Of a DNA stretch of 64,000 bases, positions 56,318 to 64,000 are shown piece after piece. This DNA comes from Dyella dinghuensis (GTDB lineage Bacteria > Pseudomonadota > Gammaproteobacteria > Xanthomonadales > Rhodanobacteraceae), in the NCBI RefSeq assembly GCF_003977615.1, contig NZ_RYZR01000005.1, positions 1 to 64,000 on the forward strand, read 5' to 3'. The position numbers and the translations under genes are program-made. The notes under the pieces are model-generated. The model did no database searches and was not told the DNA's origin. It saw nothing but the letters and a program-made list of their open reading frames with translations. Position 1 is the first letter of the stretch. Every line of letters begins with the position of its first letter.

Positions 56318-57013
56318 CTAAGGCTGCTCGCGCAAAAAGGTGCGTAGAAACGGCACCGTAATACGCCGCTGCGCCGCCAGCGATGCCTGGTCCAGTCGAT
56401 CCAGCAGATCGAGCAACGCGCCCAGATCGCGCACATAACGGGCAAACAGCCAATCCAGCACCGCATCGTCCAGTTCGATGCCACGCAATGCTGCTTGTTG
56501 CTTCAACACTTCGCGGCGTTCTGCGTCGTCCAGCGGTTTGAGCGCGAATTGCGTGCATGCACCAAGCCGCGAACGCAAATCAGGGAGTGTCAGTGACAAC
56601 TGCGCCGGCACCACTTCGGCCCCGAATAGAAGCGCCGTTCCTTCGGCTCGCGCACGATTGTATAGATCGAACAATGCATGCTCGGCATCGGGTTGACCTG
56701 CCAGTGCGTCAAGGTCATCCAAGGCAAGAAATTCGCTACCCGCCACGCCGCGAATGACCGATGCATGATCCTTCAACGTCTTCAACGGAAGGTATTGAAC
56801 CGTGCGCCCCGCTTCACTCGCGCTCTGACATGCAGCAAGCAGCAGATGGCTCTTGCCGCTGCCCGATGGGCCGCTCAAGTACAACCATGGCGCGCCGCTC
56901 TTTGTTGCAAGCTCGCGAACAGCAGCAACCGCCGCGGCATTCGCGCCAGCATGAAAATGTTCAAAACGCTGGCGGCGTGGCCAGCGCAGAGTGAGAGGCA
57001 ACTGCGCGGTCAT
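56318..57013 (-). CDS. hda: DnaA regulatory inactivator Hda
   Basis: 231 residues, AAA+ domain homologous to DnaA domain III. SGPSGSGKSHLLLAACQ is Walker A, and EFLALDDLDALAGQPDAEHA Walker B. N-terminal AQLPLTL is the beta-clamp-binding motif of Hda. It promotes DnaA-ATP hydrolysis after replication starts. ATG overlaps the perM stop (ATGA), the conserved perM-hda coupling. Confidence 0.93.
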   Translation of the reverse strand: MTAQLPLTLRWPRRQRFEHFHAGANAAAVAAVRELATKSGAPWLYLSGPSGSGKSHLLLAACQSASEAGRTVQYLPLKTLKDHASVIRGVAGSEFLALDDLDALAGQPDAEHALFDLYNRARAEGTALLFGAEVVPAQLSLTLPDLRSRLGACTQFALKPLDDAERREVLKQQAALRGIELDDAVLDWLFARYVRDLGALLDLLDRLDQASLAAQRRITVPFLRTFLREQP

Positions 57014-58176
57014 GGCTTGTGCGGCCGCTCGCCTTCAATAACATGCGTTTCGGTTTTCACGTCGCCTTGCGTACCTTCGGTGATCGTGACATCCACTTCG
57101 GCGATTACCGTATCGGGCTCGCCTTCTTCGGTATACAGGTCGCTCTGTTTGTAGCGCTGCGCCAGATAACGCAGCAGCACGAGAATGACCGAGGCAGCCG
57201 GCAGCGCCAGCAATACACCGAGGAAACCAAACAGATAGCCACCGGCCAACACCGCGAAAATCACCGCCACCGGATGCAAGCCGATCTTCTCGCCGACCAA
57301 GCGTGGCACCAGCACATAGCCTTCCAGCAACTGGCCAACGACAAACACGCCGATCACCATCAGCAAATGCGTCCAGTCGCCGTGTTGCACGAGCGAGGCG
57401 ATGATCGCTGCGGCGAAACCGGTGATGAAACCCAGATACGGAACGAAGCTGAGCAGACCCGCGACCATACCGATCAGCGGACCGACCGAAATACCAACCA
57501 GCGTCAACGCCACGCCGTAATAGATGGCAAGCGCCAACATCACCAGCAATTGACCGCGCACGAATGCGCCAAGCACGGCGTCTGCTTCGCGCGCCAGATG
57601 CGCAACGGTGGGTTCGATCGAGCGCGGCAGCATGCGGTCGATCCACACGACGAGCCGGTCCCAATCGCGCAGCAGGTAAAACCAGACGACCGGAATCAGC
57701 ACCAGATTGGTCAACCACATCACCACACCAAAACCGGAGCGCGACAAGGTGCCAAGCACACTGCCGATGGACCCGATATGTTCCTTGATCTGCGCCATCA
57801 ACCGATCGGTATCGAACGCATTGGGGTCCAGGTGCAGCTTTGTCTGCAGCCACGGCATGGCCACATTCCTCGCCCATTCCACGTAATGCGGAAAGTTCTC
57901 CACGAGGTTTTCGATCTGACGCGCAATCAAAGGCACCAGCAGCAGCAGCGTGGCGACGATCACGAGAATCAGCACGACAAACACGATGCTGACGGCCAGT
58001 GTGCGCCCAATGCCAAGCCGCTCGAGCCGATTGGCGAGCGGGTCGCCAAGATACGCGAGCATCGCGGCAATGGCGAAGGGCATCAGCACCGGCGCGAGCA
58101 GCCAGATAAACAGCGCGATCACCACGGTGATCGCCAGCAGTTGCCAGCGGCGGGAGGTCTCTTGGCTTATGGACAC
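57010..58176 (-). CDS. perM: AI-2E/PerM family transporter
   Basis: 388 residues, about eight hydrophobic segments and the family signatures LVPRLVGEKIGLHPVAVIFA and VLAGGYLFGFLGVLLALPA. AI-2E family exporters include autoinducer-2 exporters and Na+(Li+)/H+ antiporters; PerM in gammaproteobacteria is a permease of unsettled function. Charged C-terminal tail. Translationally coupled to hda. Confidence 0.88.
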   Translation of the reverse strand: MSISQETSRRWQLLAITVVIALFIWLLAPVLMPFAIAAMLAYLGDPLANRLERLGIGRTLAVSIVFVVLILVIVATLLLLVPLIARQIENLVENFPHYVEWARNVAMPWLQTKLHLDPNAFDTDRLMAQIKEHIGSIGSVLGTLSRSGFGVVMWLTNLVLIPVVWFYLLRDWDRLVVWIDRMLPRSIEPTVAHLAREADAVLGAFVRGQLLVMLALAIYYGVALTLVGISVGPLIGMVAGLLSFVPYLGFITGFAAAIIASLVQHGDWTHLLMVIGVFVVGQLLEGYVLVPRLVGEKIGLHPVAVIFAVLAGGYLFGFLGVLLALPAASVILVLLRYLAQRYKQSDLYTEEGEPDTVIAEVDVTITEGTQGDVKTETHVIEGERPHKP

Positions 58177-58250
58177 GAGTAGCTCATGAGTGACAGCCGG
58201 GTGCGGAAGGCAAGTTTGGCTTATGTGGCGGCGGGTTCAAAGCATTCGGC

Positions 58251-58829
58251 TCAGGACGCATGCCGCGCCTGCCATGCACGGTGCGACCAGCGCACGACAT
58301 AGTCCAGGCCACTGACAACGCACAAGCCAGCGACCAGCCACATGAATGCGTAAGAGGACGGCGCAGGCCAGCGCGCCAGCGCCATCAGCACGCACACCAG
58401 ATAGACGATCTGCATGAAGGTGCAGGCTTTGGATAACAGGCTCGGTTGCGGATAAATGCGCCCGATCAGCAAGCGCCACAGCACTGCGCCGGATGCAATG
58501 AGCAGATCGCGCGCGCAGACGATCAGCGTGAGCCACCAAGGCACCTCACCAAGCCACGCCAGAATCACGAAGCAGCTGACCAGCAGCAATTTGTCGGCGA
58601 TGGCATCAAGCATGCCGCCAAGGCGACTCTGCCAGCCGTAATGGCGCGCCAGAAAACCATCGACGCCATCGGACACACCGGCAACGGCAACGAAAGCGAG
58701 TGACGACGACCAGCTCCGATGCAGCAACAACCAGCAAATGGGTGCGACCAGAACGACCCGCAGCATCGAAATGGCGTTAGGCAGATGCCGCCAGGGCGAT
58801 TGCGACGCAGCGGGCATCGCGGCAACCAT
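58251..58829 (-). CDS. CDP-alcohol phosphatidyltransferase family protein (PgsA-like)
   Basis: 192 residues, about five to six transmembrane helices. The catalytic motif D-G-x2-A-R-x8-G-x3-D-x3-D is complete in DGFLARHYGWQSRLGGMLDA and the following IADK. It likely condenses CDP-diacylglycerol with an alcohol such as glycerol-3-phosphate or cardiolipin precursor. It lies directly after DUF2066 and before perM, a conserved group. Confidence 0.88.
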   Translation of the reverse strand: MVAAMPAASQSPWRHLPNAISMLRVVLVAPICWLLLHRSWSSSLAFVAVAGVSDGVDGFLARHYGWQSRLGGMLDAIADKLLLVSCFVILAWLGEVPWWLTLIVCARDLLIASGAVLWRLLIGRIYPQPSLLSKACTFMQIVYLVCVLMALARWPAPSSYAFMWLVAGLCVVSGLDYVVRWSHRAWQARHAS

Positions 58830-58836
58830 GGTCGTC

Positions 58837-59844
58837 TCAGTGCAGCCAGCGCAAGGTTACGTCGGCACCGTCGTGCGAGGTGCCCTGCATCATGCGGCCG
58901 CCGGCAGTGAGGTTCGCAGACAGAGTCGCCAATGGCGTTCCCGCTTTGACATCCAGCATCACGCCGTCGTCCTGCGCACCGAGCGTGCTGATTTTTTGCA
59001 CGGTGGGATCGGCGCGCAAGGTGGAAAGCAGGTTGGCGTAATCCATCGCCGAATGCAGACCCGATACCCAAAGCTTGCCGTCGACCTGACCGGCGCCGAT
59101 CACGTTGAGCGTCTGACCAAGACGATCCGTCGCGCTCTTGCCAGCGTCTGCGAACATCGCATCTTCACTGGTGCCTTGCGTGCTCCAATGCTGCGCGACA
59201 CCGCCGCTGATCAAGGTCCAATCGGCGCTGCCGTTGTGCATGTCACCCATCAGCACGAGGCCGGTTTTGTAAATGCGCGTAATGGCAGCGAGCGCTGCCG
59301 GATCCGCACCGGCCAGCTGGCCCACATCGGGCAGCTGCGTGGGGTCAGCATACGTCACCTGATAACCGTGCTTGCTCACGGCATCAGCCAGCCCACCGAG
59401 ATCGTCTTTGCCGAGCACGTTGCCGTCGCTACCGCGCACGACCAGCAGCACGGGCGGCTTCACGCCGGCGGCGGTCGCCCCCATCGTCGTAACGACACGC
59501 TGGACGGCACCCTGATCGAATGTCACCGCCAGCGTCAGGCTGGGCGGATTGCCAGGTCCACGCTGGTACTGGAAGACTTTCACGATACCGGCGGCATTCT
59601 GCATGGCATCGTCGTAACCGGCCTTGCCGCGCAGATCCTGGCCGCCTGACACACGCGCCAGCACCTGCCCCAATGCCGCTGAGAAGGCCTGCGTACGCTG
59701 CGCATCGCTGGTGTCAGTGACAGGCACCACCACGGTGTACGGCGACGTTGGCGGCGGCGGAGCGGCCTGACTCAAGGCGAGCTGCGGCAGGCCGGCGATC
59801 AGGCCAAGCAGCAAAGTAGCGAACAGCAAGCGTGTCAGGCGCAT
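58837..59844 (-). CDS. DUF2066 family periplasmic protein
   Basis: 335 residues with signal MRLTRLLFATLLLGLIAGLP...ALSQA. SPYTVVVPVTDTSDAQRTQA and GYQVTYADPTQLPDVGQLAG are typical of DUF2066. Function unknown, but the DUF2066-pgsA-like-perM-hda order is conserved. Divergent from purM. Confidence 0.85.
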   Translation of the reverse strand: MRLTRLLFATLLLGLIAGLPQLALSQAAPPPPTSPYTVVVPVTDTSDAQRTQAFSAALGQVLARVSGGQDLRGKAGYDDAMQNAAGIVKVFQYQRGPGNPPSLTLAVTFDQGAVQRVVTTMGATAAGVKPPVLLVVRGSDGNVLGKDDLGGLADAVSKHGYQVTYADPTQLPDVGQLAGADPAALAAITRIYKTGLVLMGDMHNGSADWTLISGGVAQHWSTQGTSEDAMFADAGKSATDRLGQTLNVIGAGQVDGKLWVSGLHSAMDYANLLSTLRADPTVQKISTLGAQDDGVMLDVKAGTPLATLSANLTAGGRMMQGTSHDGADVTLRWLH

Positions 59845-59900
59845 GGGTGGCCGGGCTCAGGGCGGGGGATTTGGGTCGAAGTCTGCCCAATCCGACCCCT

Positions 59901-59920
59901 AACGTCTATCATTGGACGTT
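59901..59920. promoter_or_regulatory. Inverted repeat upstream of purM
   Basis: AACGTC-TATCATTG-GACGTT is a perfect 6-bp inverted repeat overlapping a TATCAT that could be the purM -10 (with TGCCCA 17 bases upstream as a poor -35). Placement suits an operator or leader hairpin; it does not match the E. coli PurR box. Suggestive only. Confidence 0.35.
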
Positions 59921-59941
59921 TTCCGTGACGCAGGTTCCACC

Positions 59942-60970
59942 ATGTCCGACGCCCTCACCTACCGCGCCGCTGGCGTGGATATCGATGCCGGCAATGCCGT
60001 GGTCGAACGCATCAAACCGCTGGTCAAGCGCACCTTCCGTCCCGAAGTGATGGGCGGCCTGGGCGGTTTCGGCGGTTTGTTCAATCTCGGCACGCGCTAC
60101 AAGGAGCCGGTGCTGGTCTCCGGCACCGATGGCGTCGGCACCAAGCTCAAGCTTGCGCAGCAACTCGGGCGCCACGACACGATCGGCATCGACCTGGTCG
60201 GCATGTGCGTGAACGATGTGTTGGTGCAAGGTGCCGAACCGTTGTTCTTCCTCGATTACTTCGCGACCGGCAAGCTGGATGTCGATACCACGGTTGCCGT
60301 GGTCGGCGGCATCGCCAAAGGCTGCGAACTCGCCGGTTGCGCGTTGATCGGCGGCGAAACCGCCGAGATGCCGGATATGTATCCGCCGGGTGAATACGAT
60401 CTCGCTGGCTTCACCGTCGGCGCCGTGGAAAAAGATGCGCTGCTCAGTGGCGAGGGCATCGTTGCGGGTGATGTGATTCTGGGCGTGGCATCGTCAGGTC
60501 CGCATTCCAACGGTTATTCGTTGATTCGCAAGATTGTCGAGCGCGCGGGCAATCCGTTCGATCTGGATATCGGTGGCGTCACGCTCGCCGATGCACTAAT
60601 GGCGCCGACCACGATTTACGTGAAGCCCATGCTGGAATTGCTGAAGTCGGTGCCGGTGCACGGCATGGCGCATATCACCGGCGGCGGTTTGAAAGAAAAC
60701 ATTATTCGCGTGGTGCCCGATGGCCTGGGCCTGAAGATCGATGCGTTGGCCATCAAGCTGCCGCCGGTGTTCGAATGGTTGATGCGCGAAGGCAACGTGG
60801 CGCGCGAGGAAATGTGGCGCACCTTCAATTGTGGCATCGGCTTCACCATTCTGTTGCCGCGCGATGCGGTGGATGCGGCGTCCGCGCTGCTCGCCGAGCA
60901 TGGCCTTGCAAGCTCTGTGATTGGCGAAGTCGTGAAAGCGACGGGCGACGAACGCGTCCACATTGGCTGA
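59942..60970 (+). CDS. purM: Phosphoribosylformylglycinamidine cyclo-ligase (AIR synthetase)
   Basis: 342 residues from ATG 59942. [40 protein letters not shown], and [20 protein letters not shown] are the PurM ATP- and substrate-binding segments. It makes AIR from FGAM in purine synthesis. purN follows 225 bases later, separated by a repeat element. Confidence 0.96.
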   Translation: MSDALTYRAAGVDIDAGNAVVERIKPLVKRTFRPEVMGGLGGFGGLFNLGTRYKEPVLVSGTDGVGTKLKLAQQLGRHDTIGIDLVGMCVNDVLVQGAEPLFFLDYFATGKLDVDTTVAVVGGIAKGCELAGCALIGGETAEMPDMYPPGEYDLAGFTVGAVEKDALLSGEGIVAGDVILGVASSGPHSNGYSLIRKIVERAGNPFDLDIGGVTLADALMAPTTIYVKPMLELLKSVPVHGMAHITGGGLKENIIRVVPDGLGLKIDALAIKLPPVFEWLMREGNVAREEMWRTFNCGIGFTILLPRDAVDAASALLAEHGLASSVIGEVVKATGDERVHIG

Positions 60971-60980
60971 AGCGCTTTAC

Positions 60981-61178
60981 TCCCTCTCCCCTCCGGGGCA
61001 CGCGGAGAGGGGCCATGGATGGCCCAGGCTTTGAGGAGCGAGGAGAGGGCTGGGGTGAGGGGCCAACCTCGTCACGCGCTACACATCGTCAGCCATGAAT
61101 CACTTCGATCTCGTGCATTAACGTCCACTTTCGCAAGAGTGTCCCCTCACCCCAACCCTCTCCCCGGAGGGGAGATGG
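60981..61178. repeat. Nested-palindrome element between purM and purN, left hairpin interrupted
   Basis: The right arm is intact: TCGCAAGAGTGTCCCCTCAC, then hairpin CCCTCTCCCC-GGA-GGGGAGATGG. The left hairpin CCCTCTCCCCTCCGGGG has about 45 extra bases before GAGAGGGCTGGGGTGAGGGG. The element sits inside what is elsewhere a tight purM-purN operon. Confidence 0.8.
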
Positions 61179-61195
61179 AGTAAGAGCTGAAAGCC

Positions 61196-61858
61196 ATGTC
61201 TTCACCGCTTCGCATCGCAGTACTCGCTTCCGGACGCGGCAGTAATTTCGCCGCGCTGCTGGCTGCGCGCGAACGTGGCGAGCTGTCGGCTGATTTCGTT
61301 TTGTTGGCCAGTGACAAACCCGATGCCGCGGCGTTGCAACTTGCGCGCATGGCTGGCGTGCCTACGCTGTTATTGGAACCGCACGATTACGCCGAACGTC
61401 GCGACTACGACGCCGCCTTGTTCGAACGCATCGCTGCCAGCAAACCGGACGTATTGGTGCTTGCGGGTTTCATGCGCATCATCGATGGCGATGCGTTGAA
61501 ACCGTGGGTCGGCCGGATGATCAACATCCACCCGTCGCTACTGCCGAAATATCGCGGCCTGCATACGCACCGCCGTGCGCTGAAAGCCGGCGATACCGAA
61601 CACGGCGCCAGCGTGCACTATGTCACCGCAGAACTGGATGGCGGCCCCGTCATCGCCCAGACCGTGCTGCCGATCGAAGCCGGCGATGACGAAAACACGC
61701 TCGCGACCAAGCTTCTACCGTTGGAGCATCAACTGCTTGCAGCGGTCGTTTCGCTCATCGCTGATGACCGCCTGGCGCTCACCGACAACGGCATCGCCTT
61801 CGATAGCGAGCCACTTCGCAAACCCTTGCGGTGGCATGACGGAAAGCTCACACGCTGA
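61196..61858 (+). CDS. purN: Phosphoribosylglycinamide formyltransferase
   Basis: 220 residues. RIAVLASGRGSNFAALLAAR is the N-terminal loop. MINIHPSLLPKYRGLHTHRR supplies the catalytic Asn and His, and VTAELDGGPVIAQTVLPI the Asp loop. It transfers formyl from 10-formyl-THF to GAR. Slightly upstream of DUF3108. Confidence 0.95.
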   Translation: MSSPLRIAVLASGRGSNFAALLAARERGELSADFVLLASDKPDAAALQLARMAGVPTLLLEPHDYAERRDYDAALFERIAASKPDVLVLAGFMRIIDGDALKPWVGRMINIHPSLLPKYRGLHTHRRALKAGDTEHGASVHYVTAELDGGPVIAQTVLPIEAGDDENTLATKLLPLEHQLLAAVVSLIADDRLALTDNGIAFDSEPLRKPLRWHDGKLTR

Positions 61859-61910
61859 CTCCGTGTTTCCGCAACGAGTCGTTCAGGATCGCTGCGTACA
61901 CTGCCGATCC

Positions 61911-62615
61911 ATGCGCACACTCAAACTCTCCCGAACCCTGCTCGCCGGCCTCACGCTGGCTACCTTCACCACCGCTGTGTTTGCATCGCCGCCGAAGTCG
62001 TTCACCGCGACTTATCAGGTACTGCGCGATGGCGAAGCGATGGGTCAGGCAACCATCACGCTGAAATCGCTCGGCAATGGCGAGTACGAATACAGCAACC
62101 AGATGAAAGGCACCTCTGGATTGGCCGCCATGCTCGGCGCCAACTCCAATGCCGTGACACGTTTCCGCTGGCACAACGACACGCTGGAAACGGAAAACTA
62201 CACATCCAAAGTCAGCGCACTGAAAACCAAAGAGCGCACGATGCAGGTGAACTGGACCAGCAATCAGGTCACCGTCACCGACAACAAAGGCACGAATAAC
62301 TACGCGGCAGTCCCAGGCATGGTCGACGGGAATACCTTTCCGCTGGCATTGGGTCTCGCATTGGCCAGTGGCAACCAGAGCGTCACGCTACCGGTCGGCG
62401 TGAAACAGCAGGTCGAGCATCAGCAATACAAAGTGCAGGCATCGGAATCGGTCCAGGTTCCTGCGGGCACCTTTAACGCCGAACGCGTGGCCCGCACGGA
62501 TTCGGACAAACACTTCGAAGCGTGGTACGTGAAGCAATACCCGCTCCCGGTGAAGCTGGTGCAAACCGAAGGTGGCGATCTGACCATGCAGCTGAGTCAA
62601 TTCAGCGCCAACTGA
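61911..62615 (+). CDS. DUF3108 family secreted protein
   Basis: 234 residues from ATG 61911 with signal MRTLKLSRTLLAGLTLATFT-TAVFA. SFTATYQVLRDGEAMGQATI and a beta-rich body match DUF3108, which commonly sits after purM-purN. Periplasmic; function unknown. A longer frame overlaps purN and is rejected. Confidence 0.85.
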   Translation: MRTLKLSRTLLAGLTLATFTTAVFASPPKSFTATYQVLRDGEAMGQATITLKSLGNGEYEYSNQMKGTSGLAAMLGANSNAVTRFRWHNDTLETENYTSKVSALKTKERTMQVNWTSNQVTVTDNKGTNNYAAVPGMVDGNTFPLALGLALASGNQSVTLPVGVKQQVEHQQYKVQASESVQVPAGTFNAERVARTDSDKHFEAWYVKQYPLPVKLVQTEGGDLTMQLSQFSAN

Positions 62616-62622
62616 GCAAAAA

Positions 62623-62648
62623 AAACGGGCCGCATCAGCGGCCCGTTT
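62623..62648 (-). terminator. Rho-independent terminator between DUF3108 and murA
   Basis: Stem AAACGGGCCGC/GCGGCCCGTTT with loop ATCA. The minus strand ends in eight T, so it chiefly serves murA; the plus-strand U-tract is short. Confidence 0.88.
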
Positions 62649-62673
62649 CGTATGCGACCGTCACGTCGGCAAG

Positions 62674-63999
<1,326 letters not shown>

Positions 64000-64000
64000 C

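Noticed and set aside
57019..58182. Long plus-strand frame opposite perM
   Set aside because: Antisense to a membrane protein with clear family signatures; the opposite frame is Gln/His/Arg-rich noise.

Overview
The window reads as a contiguous piece of a gammaproteobacterial chromosome of moderately high GC, most likely order Xanthomonadales (Lysobacterales) and, more tentatively, family Rhodanobacteraceae (Dyella/Luteibacter/Rhodanobacter-like). The family-level guess rests on gene order (lolB-ispE-tRNA-Gln-prs-rplY-pth-ychF; tRNA-Tyr-Gly-Thr-tuf; DUF2066-pgsA-like-perM-hda divergent from purM-purN-DUF3108; separate pntAa/pntAb/pntB genes) and on abundant intergenic palindromes of the CCCTCTCCCC...GGGGAGAGGG type. 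No insertion sequence, prophage, CRISPR array or replication origin was seen.

Layout. 1-5.8 kb: start of tuf, a tRNA-Tyr/Gly/Thr cluster with a clear promoter, a thioesterase and a GNAT enzyme, then ychF, pth, rplY, prs and tRNA-Gln on the minus strand. 5.8-9.6 kb: an unusual GNAT-IspE fusion, lolB and a TPR lipoprotein. 9.7-15.2 kb, plus strand: hemA, prfA, a GT41-like TPR glycosyltransferase with altered signature residues, and ppk2. 15.2-21.3 kb: acylphosphatase, TlpA-type thioredoxin, YihY, WrbA, DUF2069, TesB-like thioesterase, AidB-like acyl-CoA dehydrogenase and a one-domain asparaginase homologue. 21.3-28 kb: a tandemly duplicated repeat, sufT and the transhydrogenase genes, with pntAa separated from pntAb-pntB by an oppositely oriented ECF sigma / putative anti-sigma / DUF3106 cassette. 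28-36 kb: cytidine deaminase, nitroreductase, 5'-3' exonuclease, Nudix enzyme, a subclass B3 metallo-beta-lactamase, a TMEM43-like membrane protein, a second MBL-fold hydrolase, gamma-glutamyltransferase, ferredoxin, a lipoprotein and coaD.

36-40.7 kb holds housekeeping genes rsmD, ftsY, an AsmA-like gene, mutY, yggX and tRNA-Phe. 40.7-44.8 kb is a gene-poor accessory stretch: a small membrane protein, a beta-barrel porin-like protein, a sulfotransferase-like protein, two small unknown proteins and an internally duplicated PepSY-like protein. 44.8-51.7 kb carries a CcdA-like/thioredoxin redox pair, an MliC-like lipoprotein, recQ with an alkyltransferase-like gene, and the phosphate transporter pair DUF47-pitA. 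51.8-64 kb is housekeeping again: a CNNM/CorC-type protein, trmJ, suhB, three small VOC/ABM proteins, hda, perM, a CDP-alcohol phosphatidyltransferase, DUF2066, purM, purN, DUF3108 and murA.

Points most worth a second look: the GNAT-IspE fusion, whose kinase half keeps the Lys and Asp positions but has lost much of the glycine-rich GHMP loop; the GT41-like enzyme; the split pnt locus with its sigma cassette; and a family of nested-palindrome elements, one of which was tandemly duplicated together with the ends of both flanking genes. Domain and family calls are from reading the sequence; no database search was run.
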